Assembly: GCA_037954325.1 (NCBI GenBank)
Contig: JBBMNZ010000030.1
Span: forward strand, 4,735,001 to 4,799,000
Direction of reading: 5' to 3'
DNA length: 64,000 nt
DNA from: Fistularia commersonii
Taxonomy: Eukaryota; Chordata; Actinopteri; Syngnathiformes; Fistulariidae
Of the stretch, positions 24,036 through 35,489 are shown one piece after another (position 1 is the first letter of the stretch; the number at the start of each line of letters is the position of its first letter). Both the position numbers and the translations under genes were made by a program. The notes under the pieces were generated by a model. The model was given only the letters and a program-made list of their open reading frames with translations. It was not told where the DNA came from and ran no database searches.

Positions 24036-25889
24036 TCGGGCGTACCTATTCACGTATGTAATGTGAGCATGCATGAGCCTTTTTCATTTCAAGGATGAAA
24101 TTTGGCAACTTTATGCAACCGTACAGGATCTTCAGAGTCTCCGTCAAATAGATAGCGATTTTTTTTGAAACCGTGGATTATTTCTCGAAAAGTAAATTAT
24201 ATTTATGTATTTGAGAGAAAGCAGACAGATACTGATGACCATCAAGCATATGATTTCTAAACCAACCTCTAACATTATTGGGTTCTGCACTGCTGAGCAA
24301 AGAGGAGATGATGCTGTGGAAAGTAAATGTCACACCAGCCCCTCCTTATATTTGAGAGCTCATCCAACTTCTCTCAACTACTACACAAAATAATACTCAG
24401 TGAGACTGTGGAACCTGGAACTGATCGTCCGTGACTAATTCACCGGTGCATGCAGAATAGCATTGCAATGAACTCAATATTGATCACGGCCAAATTTACA
24501 TTTGGCAGTTTTCCTTGAGCGACCCTCCCACCCTCCGCCGACCCCCATCCCCCAACCTCGAGCCTCGTAGGTGCGAGTGCACGGTCCAAAAGCAGAGAAT
24601 AACAAAGTTAGCTATCAGAAAAGTTGGTCCCTGTAAAGCAGAGTGATAAATCTTCATTATACACCGGTGGGGAAATGTGACGATATGCAGACGATGAGCC
24701 AGGTAGATCTTTTTTTTTTTTTTTTTTTTTTTAGTTGGTTTCTAAATCATGGATCTCAGCATTTTCTAAACAAAGTGTTGTTTTAACGTCTCTTTAATGT
24801 GCATGAACCCCGCCGAAATGCAGTTGTTGATTAACCCCGAACTGTTAAATCCACACAGAGTAAGTGTTGTTTGAGTATCAGAGGTGTAATTTATTTCCCT
24901 GTATGTCTCCTGTCCTAATTCAGACACACACACTTCCATCAAGCTTGTATAGATGTGTTTGGCGTAAGTGTGAGAGAGGGAAGCAACAGTTATCAGGATG
25001 TGATGACTGAGTTTCCTGACAAGTCTGGCACCGAGCAGCCTTTTGGAAACCCGAAGGCTGATGAGAAACTGCCATTGCCTATTAATTCGAAGAAAAGGCG
25101 GCGGAGGGAGAGGAGGGCTCAGACAAAAAAAAAAAAAGTCTGGAGTTATCTTAAGAATAACCCAAGGGGCAATTTTGTCAACATTTGAGTTAAATGTTTA
25201 ATTTCGCCACTGTTCACTTTTTCAGCTGTACAAAGTTACTCATCAATCGTCTCGTGGATGTGCTCTATACCTCAGAAGTTAAGGGCTCGCTCGAGGGGTT
25301 ATTAATCGGGTTCGAACGGCACCGGATCGATTTCATTGCTAATGGAACCTGCAGTCTCTTGGACGGGTCTTTTGGGGGGGGGGGGGGGGGTCACTTGGCT
25401 GCTTGGATCATTTTCCCTACGAGTGAAAGTCTGTTTTGGGTCTCAACTCTTTGCTGAAATCCAGTATTTACAGTTTGGTTTTAGTTGACCCTCCCCCTTC
25501 CCCCGTTAAATACGACACCCGCACGGCTTCGGGCCCGGGTTCGGACCGAGACGGTATTATACGATCGGTTAGGAGAAACACCTTTGAAACGTTACGTAAG
25601 TATGTAAACGCATCGCGTTTGGCAGACGCTGAAGAAATCAGATTCAAGGTCGTTCGGTGGACACAACGCTGTCCTCAGTAGCTTATCTTCCCCGATCCCC
25701 CCGTATCGCAGGCGGCAGAATGAAAATAGCCGCGTCCCGCGTACAGTACGACATGCACACAGACACACACTAATCTACTCCCCATGAGATATAGATAACC
25801 CCCGGAAACCACGGTAACACACAAACAAATCATAAGAACTTCACTTTATCAGGAACCAAAGGAGACCTGGCAACCTGTCTCCTTGCTAT
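24036..25889. other. Non-coding DNA with long T and G runs
   Basis: Contains T23 at 24710-24732 and G17 at 25374-25390. Frames at 24955-25188, 25194-25457 and 25436-25681 cross these runs or are short and have no recognised domain. Confidence 0.5.
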
Positions 25890-26034
25890 TGTTAATCGTT
25901 CTTTCTCTCTCCGTCTCCAGTCTCAATCTGTCTTTCCACCTTTTCTTCCGCCGCCGATCTCTCTCTCTCTCTCTTCCCTTCTCCTCCCCTCACTCTTTCT
26001 CCCTGCCTCTCTCACCCTTTCCTTGAAGCCCGCA
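25890..26034. repeat. Long C/T-rich (polypyrimidine) tract
   Basis: About 140 bases almost entirely pyrimidine on the plus strand, including a CTCTCTCTCTCTCT core near 25960. It directly precedes an enhancer-like block. Confidence 0.7.
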
Positions 26035-26257
26035 ATTTAATAACCTCAAGTGCTGTCAGAGGAGGCATTGAAAAATGGCTTCTATAAAACATAACGGCCT
26101 TAATCAGAGTGTGCCGAGGATTCTCCCTGCTGCTGCTGATTTCCCTCCCTCATCGCCCCCCTCCCTTCTTCCCCCAATGCCCGCCTCTAATGAATTAATG
26201 TTGAAATATGCAGGGGCTCAGTAGTCATTAGATGTGCGCCGTGTGACGTGATTTAAG
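26035..26257. promoter_or_regulatory. Conserved-element-like block
   Basis: Unique DNA with CTAATGAATTAATGTTGAAA near 26187 and ATATGCAGG. Flanked by a polypyrimidine tract and by an open reading frame; function unknown. Confidence 0.25.
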
Positions 26258-26809
26258 ATGGCTGCCTTTATGTATCTGCCGGGCGAGACGGAGCGGGCTG
26301 GGACCGGTCGGACGGCGATTTACCCCGACCGACCGACCGACCGACTGAAGCGGGGGTTCTCTAAGACCGGGATCCGGCGAGGGCTACCTCAGGAAGAATC
26401 CCAGTCGTTCCAGGCGCTCTGTGATATCTTCGTAAAATTGGGAGAGCGGGCGGCGCTTTTCAAGTTTCCAGCGCTTTCCCTTTTGTCCGGGTGCAGCCAT
26501 GTATCAAACGGACACGTGGACGCGGGGCTGATAAGTTCAGGAGATTTATGTCCTTTATGCACCGTACATGTACACACACGCCTCCGGCTGGCGTCCTGTG
26601 CGCCCCCACCGAGCTCCCTGACCTGTAATATCGCGGCCCCCGGTAGCCGTAGGGCCAGACTGCGTCGGCGGCGGCACTTTAAAGGGATTAGTTTACCGTT
26701 TATTCACGCAGGTATCGCGGCAAACAGCCTTATTGCTCCGAGTCACTTCTGCGGACGTCTTGTAAAACCGCTTTACCGCTTTTATCGCTCTGCATGTTTT
26801 CCGTGTTAA
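26258..26809 (+). other. 183-codon open reading frame of doubtful coding status
   Basis: Longest plus-strand open frame in the window. It starts at an ATG in good context (AAGATGG, A at -3 and G at +4) and begins MAAFMYLPGETERAGTG. Composition is rich in Arg, Ser, Ala and Cys, with no signal peptide, zinc-finger spacing or domain that I recognise. It crosses a CCGA tetranucleotide repeat at about 26322-26340. GC-rich DNA produces long chance frames, so I favour non-coding; a lineage-specific small protein or a transcript start cannot be excluded. Confidence 0.2.
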
Positions 26810-27269
26810 AGATGTCTTCCAAGCGTCACCCCCAAATGGCAGACATTGTGTTTTTTAATCAAAAAAAAGACAAGCATGTTTAAGTGATTTCCCTCTCGCC
26901 CTTATTTACCGCTCCTCTCCAGATACAGGTCCGCCGGGGCATTTACCTCTCACCGCCTCCCACAGTCACACGCCTGATGGGTTTCCCAGTACGGCCGTGG
27001 ACTCGGTTGTGTCTGATTGGACAAGCGTTTTTTTTTTTTTTTTTTTTTTTGTCGGCCGTCCGCTCGAGAATTTCTAACCGGGAACCAGAATCGTAGAGAA
27101 TCTGTGAACTTTCTCTCACGTACGCCAGAGTGGACCGCAAAATGTGGCTGCGAAGGCATTCGAAATGGGAGCTGTGGAATTTATTTCTTTTCCATCAGTT
27201 TGTCCAGGGCTTTTGTCAATCCGCTGCAACACTCCAGACACCCCTAACGTGCACAAAGCTGCCAGAGTA
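26810..27269. other. Non-coding DNA with T23 run
   Basis: A T23 run lies at 27028-27050. Frames in both directions across it are homopolymer artefacts. Nothing else recognised. Confidence 0.5.
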
Positions 27270-27533
27270 CCGTAATTCCCGGACTATTGAGCGCATCTCA
27301 ATATAAGCTGCACCGGCTAGCCGATCGCTATCTTGGGCTTCCTCCTGCGCACTAAAACCGTCGGTCTCAGAATTTCCCGGTCATCGGTCCGATGTGACGA
27401 GGATGAATCTTTTAGCGGCATGAAGCCCGTCAGCTCCCGCCTCCCCCCCAAAAAAAAACATAAATTAGCCGCATCGTTGTTTAAGCCGTAGTGTTCAAAG
27501 CGTGTGAAAAAAGTCGCGGCTTATCATTTACGG
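27270..27533 (-). mobile_element. Pogo-like MITE, copy 1
   Basis: A 264-bp element flanked by TA (27268-27269 and 27534-27535). The left end CCGTAATTCCCGGACTATTG and right end CGGCTTATCATTTACGG are imperfect inverted repeats. On the minus strand it retains GFSAQEEAQDSD codons, the end of the same acidic transposase tail seen in copies 2 and 3, but the preceding acidic residues are deleted. Coding strand is minus. Confidence 0.75.
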
Positions 27534-27672
27534 TACATAACTTGTCACTGAAGTCCATTGTCTGCAAACGCCCGAGTTCCAGAGTTCACTGTGCTAATGT
27601 TTACGCTGACAATGACTGGGAAACATGGAAGATATTGATCCAGGGACATTATATCACCACAATTATCCGTTA

Positions 27673-27850
27673 ATTTAATCATTATTTCTATTGCTTATAC
27701 TGCCTGGTGTCCATGTCAGCTGTCATTGGGCGAGAGGTGGGGTTTACAAGCATTCACTCTCTCGTGCACGAGAAATACAACCGCTCACTCCCTCATTCAC
27801 TCATAATATAGAGATTTCTGGGCCAATTTGTCATGAATTGACTCATTTAA
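27673..27850 (+). repeat. Family B repeat fragment (plus)
   Basis: TATTGCTTATACTGCCTGG, CAGCTGTCATTGGGCGAGAG and ACTCCCTCATTCACTCATAA follow the family B order; the 3' end is missing. Confidence 0.7.
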
Positions 27851-28369
27851 AAGACTAGCTTAACCTGCGGTCACTAGTTTTAGTATCAGGATTGGTGACA
27901 CTTACAAATAAACGGCAGTTGATGAGTGATAAGGAGGCGATGATTACTAGGAACAATGATGTTTCATCTGCGTTCATTCACTGGTTCATTTGCCATTTAT
28001 TATTTAAAATCCCCGCATCTACGGTCTTTAATGGTGATTTTTCTCTTTTTTTTCAGTATTGCTAACATGATAATACTATGTTGCTTTCACATTCGGAGAA
28101 CTTAACATGTCAAGGCTCCACGGCGCTCCAGACAGAATCCGAGATGAAGTCTATTATACTTCCCCGGCACAAAAATTACCATCAAACATCTTTCAGATGT
28201 CTTTTTTTTTTTTTTTTTGAAAAGGCACATCAAGATGAAGATCCTGTAACTTTTCCAAACATTTCTGACAATGTTTCATTACTGCTGGGCAACTCTATAA
28301 TCTCCCTCCTTTGAGACCGCCGTCTTAAGTCGAGATCACACAATGTTGAGAGCTCTCGTTCTGACGGCG
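27851..28369. other. Unique non-coding DNA
   Basis: No gene recognised; a T18 run at about 28202-28219. A 78-codon frame at 28078-28314 crosses it and lacks a known domain. Confidence 0.45.
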
Positions 28370-28540
28370 GGGCCGAAATTAATTAATAAATAAACACTGC
28401 ATTTTTACATTCATCAACCGGCGGCAAGAATAGCTCTAATTATCACAGGTGAATTAACACTTTCATTTTTGTGTCAAAAAATTAATTGTATCCCTTAACA
28501 GCTATTCCCAAGGGGAAGTTAGCGGGGAGAATGGGGAAGG
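28370..28540. promoter_or_regulatory. Conserved-element-like block, TAATTA rich
   Basis: ATTAATTAATAAATAAAC, CTCTAATTATCACAGGTGAA and AAAATTAATTG provide at least three homeodomain-type cores in 120 bases, with no repeat signature. Function is inference. Confidence 0.3.
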
Positions 28541-28981
28541 TATGAGGAGGAAGCACAACAGCACGGACCACCAGGAGTGCTAATTGCTGCTTTCAAAGCC
28601 TTGCGTCAGTGTTTCCATCTCTCCGCCAGCGAGCGGCGTCCCACAGAGAGGAGCTCTGCGTAGACCCTTGTTACAAATACATGGATGTTAAGTCTTGATC
28701 TATGGAACCTGGCGGGGATGTTCCTCTTCATCTTCACTTAACCCGGGGCAAGCTGACCTGGAGCGAGCTGTTTCTGGAAGAGCAGAGGCTTGGCATTAAT
28801 GAAAACAGGGCAGGTGCGTTTCTCCTCATGGAACTGTTTATATAAGTCACGGCAAAGGCCTCGGGCCTGAGTGCGATTTTAGCGATCCGATCCTTCAAAA
28901 ACGTCGGTCGCCGTCCAATCCGACCTGTTTCGAAAGACAGAAGGCGCAACTGAATCCAACTGAATCACCGATGTCCTAAAG
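28541..28981. other. Unique non-coding DNA
   Basis: No gene or repeat recognised. The last eight bases, TCCTAAAG (28974-28981), are the left target duplication of the following hAT element. Confidence 0.5.
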
Positions 28982-29937
28982 CAGGGGTGTCAGCATAATG
29001 GTTGCCCTCAAAGGGTCACATGTAACGGTAACAGTTAAAATGTAACTTCCGTAATTTCCGGATTATTGAATGCACCTCAATATAAGCCGCACCGGCTAGC
29101 CAATCGCTATCTTGGGCTTCCTCCTGCGCACTAAAACCGTCAAAGTCGTCTTCTTCGGTGTCGGAGTTGAACGGGCTCAGAATTTCTCTGTCATTTCATC
29201 GGTCCAATGTGACAAGGATTAGCTACGTGAAGCTTGTTAGCCCCCCCCCCAAAAAATAGTCCGTATATTAGCCGCAGCGTTGTTTACGTGAAAAAAGTCG
29301 CGGCTCATTGTCCGAAAAATTACGGTAAGTGTAAACCACTGAATGTAATATAAAATAAACGTAACTTCTCCTTAATTTTAAGTAACTCTGGATTTATCGG
29401 TCATTCAAATCCATAATGTTACATAATGTTGCACAGATGTAAAAAAAATAAAATGAAAAATGTAAAAAAATAAAAACACATTCTGCTGCTATCGTAGTTT
29501 GGCTTTTAATTCTTGGACAATTTAATGTTTTTCTGGAAGGCTAGCTTTGGCATTCTTAGCTCCGTGTTAGATGTCAATATGTCAATGTGGATTATGCTTT
29601 TATTCACCAACCACATGCAATCACCTTCCCATCTGTCTTGAAACAGCATTCCACCCACATAGACTTTTCTCTACCTGGACCTGTAGGGATCATTTGTATT
29701 TCTCAATTCCACTTGTTGAAATTGCATTAATATGGATTCACTGCAATCTAATGGCGGGTTGCCATCCCTTCATGGGTAGCATGACCAGCTTGAATCGTGG
29801 GAAATGTAGTTTATTATCAATCCACATGTTTGATTTATTTAATTTAAGACAATCAGACCTTTTAAGACGTTCTCGCGGGCCACATAAAATTACGCGGCGG
29901 GCCACATTTGGCCCGTGGGCCTTGAGTTTGACATGTG
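28982..29937. mobile_element. hAT element with perfect 8-bp target duplication
   Basis: Begins CAGGGGTGTCAGC and ends GAGTTTGACATGTG, with GCGGGCCACATTTGGCCCG near the right end. TCCTAAAG is present on both sides (28974-28981 and 29938-29945), the 8-bp duplication diagnostic of hAT insertion. A pogo-like MITE (29049-29325) lies inside. The 145-codon frame at 29571-30008 has no transposase similarity, and no functional hAT transposase remains. Confidence 0.85.
29049..29325 (-). mobile_element. Pogo-like MITE, copy 2, nested in a hAT element
   Basis: Left end CCGTAATTTCCGGATTATTG and right end TTGTCCGAAAAATTACGG are inverted repeats. TA follows on the right; the left TA has mutated. Minus-strand codons read PFNSDTEEDDFDGFSAQEEA, an acidic tail like the C-terminus of pogo-type transposases. 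It shares the GCCGCACCGGCTAGCC...TCGCTATCTTGGGCTTCCTC interior with copy 1. Confidence 0.8.
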
Positions 29938-30038
29938 TCCTAAAGTGTTCACATGTTGAGAGTCAGCTGCATTCACTGATTTATTGCATTTCTAAAAAAA
30001 AATTTTAAAAAGTCTTGTGTCTACAATCGGTCATATTT

Positions 30039-30566
30039 CTGTAATTTCCGGACTACAAGCCACAACTTCTTCGGCTTAAACAATGATGCCGCTAATTTAT
30101 GGATTTTTTTCGGGGGGGGGGGGGCTAATGAGCTTCATGCCGCCAAAACATTTAGCCTCGTCACATCGGACCAATGAAATGACCGTGAAATTCTGAGGCT
30201 GTTCAATTCCGACAAAGAGAAAGACTACTTTAATGGTTTTAGTGCGCAGGAGGAAGACAAAGATAGCGACCAGCTGGAGTAGAACAAATCAGGCAGATAG
30301 AAAATAGATGGATGGATGGACTTTTCCTTGTTATTTATTATTAATCTTTTTCTTCAGCCGTGTTACACGGCACTGTTCGGAAAAAAGCATTTCCAGTACG
30401 TATTTGTATCTGTGGAACATCTTTCTGTTTAAATATCTCATGTTTAAACGTGGACACCCGGAGCTTATAGACAAGTGCGGCCTATATATGTACACATATA
30501 TTTATTTTTCGATTTGTAGCCGGTGGGGCTGATATTCAGGCGTGCTCAATAGTCCGGAAATGACGG
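30039..30566 (+). mobile_element. Pogo-like element, copy 3 (longer, opposite orientation)
   Basis: A 528-bp element from CTGTAATTTCCGGACTACAA to AATAGTCCGGAAATGACGG, with TA after the right end. Plus-strand codons at 30199-30279 read LFNSDKEKDYFNGFSAQEED then KDSDQLE and a TAG stop, so the end of the transposase ORF is visible. The right 280 bp appears to be 3' UTR plus terminal repeat. The DDE domain is absent. Confidence 0.8.
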
Positions 30567-30639
30567 TAATGCCCGGATCACTTTATGAACAAACTGCTCA
30601 AAGATAGTCCTTTTAGCACATTTAAATATACATTTGGCA

Positions 30640-30866
30640 GCATGGTGGTGGTTGGCACTTTCGCCGCACAGCCAAGACGTGTGAATGAGAGAGTGAATAG
30701 TCGTTTGTCTCAATATGACATGTGAATGAGAGGATGAACGGTAATGGAGTGTGATATCTCAATGAGAGGGTGAATAGTTGAGTGTCTCTTTCAGTGACGG
30801 ACTGGTGAGTTAAGTTCGAGCCTCCCCGTGACCCTGAGTGTAGGATAAGCGGTATACAGAAAGGTT
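30640..30866 (-). repeat. Family B repeat (minus)
   Basis: Reverse-oriented unit with repeated GTGAATGAGAGAGTGAATAG-type segments (about 45-bp period, three iterations) and a TGACCCTGAGTGTAGGATAA end, the complement of the family head. Confidence 0.7.
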
Positions 30867-31765
30867 TTGTGTTATTCTATTCCATTATTATCTATTTTTA
30901 TCATTTTTACAGAAGCAAACCTCTAGCCCACTGTATGCCTGTATATGCGGCTGTACGTCTGACTGACTCCTGGAGACGGGGAGCGGGCAGACACACTCAG
31001 AGTGTCTTAACATTTTGCATGTTAATGTCTGAGTGAAGATCCTTGTACGTCTACGGTGAGTGAGTGACACAGCGAGTGTAAGTGAAAGCCGCGATCACTT
31101 ACGCATGCACGCGCCGTGTGCGTGGTCAAGCCACCCATGAATACCACTGCATTAGCTGGGCCATTAGCACATTTAGCTCACTGTAATACCCGAGTGTTAG
31201 TGACACGTCGGGGTGCCCCATTCCACTTAGGCACCGTGTTTGATAGACAGAGCTGACATGCCAGGTGACAGTAATGCCACTGTTGCGGCGAGCGGCGCCA
31301 TTGCTTCGGAGACCAGGGAGGGAGTCCGCCGCTCCTCTGTGCCACAACAGATCAGCCAGGTTGCTGTCAAGTGCCGATGAAGGATATACAAAATGTACCT
31401 ATTTACACCAGCGCTAATGTGTTCGAGTACGATACACCAGGCTGCTCTGACGTCCGCCAGCCAGTTTAATCCGGTCGTCCCGCCGCTCCTCGGCTCCGTC
31501 GCATCTGCCTGCAACATGTTCCCCCCCCTTGGAGCCGATCACCGCCCTTCTTCTCGGTGCTCCCGATTCTTCCAGAAGCCCCCGGAGCTCGGTTTACCGG
31601 CAGTAGCCGGGAAGCATGTCGCTTTGGCGCTTGCTGCGCAAAATAAACTTTGGGAGTAGAAAAAGGGAAGTCAGCTTATTGATCGTTATCAATTTGGACA
31701 AAGTAAATCAAACGTGCTTTTCGGTAAATTCCCCGGAAACAAATAAATCACCGGTAATTAAAAAC
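30867..31765. promoter_or_regulatory. Unique DNA including a conserved-element-like block (about 31130-31480)
   Basis: 31130-31480 has no repeats and holds GCATTAGCTGGGCCATTAGC, GACAGAGCTGACATGCCAGG and CCAGGTGACAGTAATGCC (a TGACAG core). Frames on opposite strands overlap here and are not coding-like. Flanks 30867-31129 and 31481-31765 show nothing recognisable. Confidence 0.25.
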
Positions 31766-31971
31766 CGGGCCACTCAGTGGTGAAGCGGTTAGCGTTTCCG
31801 CTTCACTGCAAGAAGAGTCTCCATGTGTTCCCTGTGTCTGCGTTGGTTTCCCCCACGTTCTTCAGTTTCCTCCCACAGTCCAAAAGCATGAAGGAGGTTT
31901 ATCGGAGACCTTGAACTGCTCAGACTTGTGAATGAGAGGATGAACGTTGGTATGTCTAGTTAGGCTATGCA

Positions 31972-31995
31972 GTGTGTGTGTGTGTGTGTGTGTGT
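31972..31995. repeat. (GT)12 microsatellite
   Basis: Perfect GT dinucleotides inside the long family B copy, followed 25 bases later by an A-rich run at 32020-32038. Confidence 0.95.
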
Positions 31996-32096
31996 ACGTT
32001 TGTGTATGTCTTTGTCCCAAAAAAAAAAAAAAAGAAAAACTCACTAACCCAAGCTTACTGTTCTGTATATTTCCTGTGCATCGCGTGCATTTCCTG

Positions 32097-32138
32097 TGCA
32101 AATACACTTGCAAATACACATTTGCAAGTGTATTTGCA
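32097..32138. repeat. Perfect 19-bp inverted repeat with 4-base loop
   Basis: Arm TGCAAATACACTTGCAAAT at 32097-32115, loop ACAC, and its exact reverse complement at 32120-32138. The hairpin lies in the nested insertion within family B, just before a SINE-like tail. Confidence 0.95.
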
Positions 32139-32154
32139 GTCCCTATGTCCTCTA

Positions 32155-32214
32155 TTGTAAGTCGCTTTGGATAAAAGCGTCTGCCAAATGTAATGTAACG
32201 TAATGTCTATATGA
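32155..32214 (+). mobile_element. SINE/LINE (L2-type) 3' tail
   Basis: GTCGCTTTGGATAAAAGCGT followed by CTGCCAAATG and ATGTAATGTAACG repeats is the 3' tail shared by many fish SINEs mobilised by L2-type LINEs. The 5' body is unclear; it may include the hairpin at 32097-32138. Confidence 0.6.
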
Positions 32215-32490
32215 TATGAATGTTTGCGTGTCTATATAATGCATGAACGGGAGCATGAACAGTTGTATGTTTATATGATGCATGAACCAGGGAGTAAAAG
32301 GGTGTTTTTCTTTATATGACTTGTGAATGAGAGAGTGAATGGTTGTGTATCTTTATATGAGGTGTGTATGAGGGGGTTTATGGCTCTTCCTGTGGTAGAC
32401 TGGCAACATGTCCTGCCTCTCGCCCAATCACAGCCGGGATAGGCTTCACCCCCCCTCGAGTGCAGGATAAACAGTATAGATAATGAATGA

Positions 32491-35489
32491 ATGATTAAAA
32501 ATTCGAAACTCACCTAGTGGACTGGGTTGCTTTAACTTTAGTGGTCTGTTGCGGCACACGATGGCGAAATAGAAGAACTCACACCCAAAACAAAGATACT
32601 TACAGACAAAATAGAAGAGAAAATGGTCGTATCGTCAAATATGTAAGGACAAAACGCTCTGCTGTTGAAACTCCCACCCCCCCAAAAAAAGCTGCATGAT
32701 TCTTTGAGGCTTTACCTGCAGAAATTGCAAAGAAGGCATGAGGGATCGGTCTAAAATTAGCACTGCTACATTTCCGTCATGCATATAAAGCATACGGTGA
32801 TGCGGTGCTTTTCGAGCTGGTTACGTTTGAATCGCAGCAGTACGCGAGAGGGTACTTTAAGGAAAAAGGCTGCAAGGCAACACTTTAACTTAGTTTCTTT
32901 AATCAGGCAAGAAATATGGGGATTTCCAACGCGCTTATGTGCTTCTGTTCCGATATCGAATTCAAACTCGCCGCCTGTGACACTATGCGAGCTCAACAAT
33001 CGTCACACCGGCGAATTCCCGATCATTAACCCGTCGGGTCGCTTTTAAGTTGTAAATATTAGCAATGTTTGATGTGGGTAACATTAAGATGGCCCCTCAC
33101 GCTGACTGAGCACAGGGGTAAATAATCTGCTCAGACCAGCCTCACTGGGGCTGTCAGGAGAGCTGAATAGGACAAAAAAAAAATGGAAAAGAAAAAATCT
33201 GTCTGATTAACCTCCAGCATGGGGGGCAGAGTACGCATATTATCCTGTGAATTAAAAAAAAAAAAAAGAAATAGAAGCCTTTAATTTGTAAGCAGGTGAC
33301 ATTTTCCAGAGCATGTGTGAGTGGTTAATAAACCTAAGGATGTACAGATAATGTGTCTCGGAAGATAATTACCCCGGACGCGCAATCTTCAGAGTTCACC
33401 GAGAAATCGCATTTTCCCCTTTTTTTTTCCCCCCGACGTACGACCACATACCGTCAGTATCGCCGCCGTGCTCATCTGGAAGCTAAAAGTCCCGGCTTAG
33501 ATGATGTTGAAGTGGCCCCTCAATCTTGGCTCGATATACTACACACTGCCAGTTCTCCATAAATGAGGCTATTTGATGAGCTAAGTTTGGACACCGGAGC
33601 CTAATGGCGGCATTAAAGAGCAGATCTGGGAGAATAGATGGCCGGACATCAGTCACTTTAATCACCTGTTTCATTATTCAGCGGAAGGGTGCCACCTGGT
33701 CATACATGAAGGGTGTCAATGGGATCGAGGGTCTGAAGTAGAATGAGACATCCTTAAGGGGAGCTGCGGAGGTCCGAGTCTCGAGAAGCCTTTTCTTTAT
33801 TTTTTATTTTTTTTAATTTTCAGTGCAGGCTGGAGCGCATTTGACTGGCTCAGCAACTGTGCGCGCTTTTTTTTTTTTTTTTATTTTGAAAGATGGGAAA
33901 TAAAAGAAATTGATTGTGTCTGTTGGTCTGATTCATCTTTGAAAATGAGGTCATTTTTTTAATCTGGTCCGCCACAGATTGCATCATTATGATGAAAACC
34001 CCAAAGAAAGTGTGTTCGGAGAGGTTGGAAGGTGTAGCGGTATTACAATCTGTTAGTCCCGCTTCCTAGGCTCAGCTGATGGAATGATCGGGGGCAGCCG
34101 GATGCAACATTAGTCCCGCTGGTTTCTTTTACTTTGGTCAGCGGCCTGCGTTTTAGTGTCGTGCAAACAAAGAAAATTGTACATTTATCCCTCCTTTTAA
34201 CATGATTTTGTGGAATCTGTCAGGGCCAAAAGGACAATCCAAACAAAAAGTGACTCCCGTCCATGCAAAGGATGCGCGTCTCCGTGACCGTCCGCACCTT
34301 CTCATCTCAATGCAGCCCCACCGTTGGCTGTTTTTTTTTTTTTGTTTTTTTTTTCGCAAACACACACACCACAGAGGCGATAAGAGGGAGAATAAGCTGT
34401 CAGCAGGCTCAGTTCGCCAGTCCCCTATATTCTTCACATTACTACAGAGGGGAACAATGTGTCTGCCGTGGCAGGTGGCCATAGTTCATAATGTGCTGAT
34501 GCTGACCAAGTGTCAGTTTGATCCATGGGATCGGTGAGCGGGACGGGGCTGTGGCTCCTGAATCCTTAAGCAAGCAACTGTGTGGCGTTCCTATGGGGAT
34601 GGTCAGAGACATGATACAGATGAGACCGGCAACTATCTGCCTAATGGCAGACAGATACAAGCCAGAGGACGGGGGGGAGAAAAGAAAGTAGACAGTACGT
34701 GCGGGACGGATGAAGGCTTGAATATCACGTCTGAAAATGGCACAAAGGCAGATACCCGCACTTGTCATCCCGCGTGATTTGTCACGGCGGACCGGCATCT
34801 CTGAAGCTAATGCGCCGTGTCCGTCCGGTAAACATGAAGTTGCATTTCCAGCGCCGCCGTGTTTTAAGGACAACCTTGACACGTGATACTGTTTGTTCAA
34901 AATGGACCGCCCGGGAGCTTTCTGTCCGCGCTTGATATCTATAAAGTAAACAGTCCTCGGCATATTTTGCCAGCGTTATTACTTATAGGCAACACAACAA
35001 AAACAAGGCGGTATTTCATCGGTGACGCAGTTGTATACTTTTTTGCACCATGCCAGCAAGACCCCGCATTTAATATATTTATGGTTCAGCAATTACTTCT
35101 GTCTTTCAGGCGAGTGTGTAATATCAACTGAGAGCTGCAACCGCCGGATCACAAGACCGCTGTTCATAGGTGTTTGTCAAATCACAGCTGCAAATGTAAC
35201 CGGCCGCCGGAGAATGCGACGCCGGGCGTGTTGTCAATACAACATGTTGCAAAAAAAGGTGGCGTTTCAACAACAGCAACAAAAACGAGCTCCGCTCAGA
35301 AGTGAGTTTGGCAGCGGTCCGCCACATGCCCGGGGAGGACTTGTTACACGGCTGGCTCGGGATCAGAAAACGCGTGTGTGACGCAGCCATGTGACCGCTC
35401 GAGATCCCTTTTAAGGCGCGGAAGCAAGCGTGAACATGTGACCTGTTTGTAACCACCTGAGAAAAGCTGGCACAGCACGAGGCCCAGAA
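32491..35489. other. Unique non-coding DNA with possible regulatory blocks
   Basis: No gene recognised. Unique, motif-containing stretches at about 33560-33740 (TTAATCACCTGTTTCATTAT) and 34430-34650 look element-like. The 173-codon minus frame at 34442-34963 has no domain I recognise. T-rich runs lie at 33867-33882 and 34329-34355. Several frames overlap on opposite strands. Confidence 0.45.

Larger units (their letters stand above)
31766..32490 (-). repeat. Long family B repeat (minus) with nested retroposon
   Basis: Runs from the complement of the B tail (AGTGGTGAAGCGGTTAGCG, CTGTGTCTGCGTTGGTTTCC, CTCCCACAGTCC) to the complement of its head (CTGCCTCTCGCCCAATCACA, GTGCAGGATAAACAGTATAG). The middle consists of 45-50-bp tandem variants of TGTGAATGAGAGAGTGAATG. 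It is interrupted by a (GT)n tract at 31972-31995 and a SINE-like tail near 32155-32214. Confidence 0.75.

Noticed and set aside
34442..34963. 173-codon minus-strand frame
   Set aside because: No recognisable domain, overlaps plus-strand frames and covers an enhancer-like block; treated as chance.
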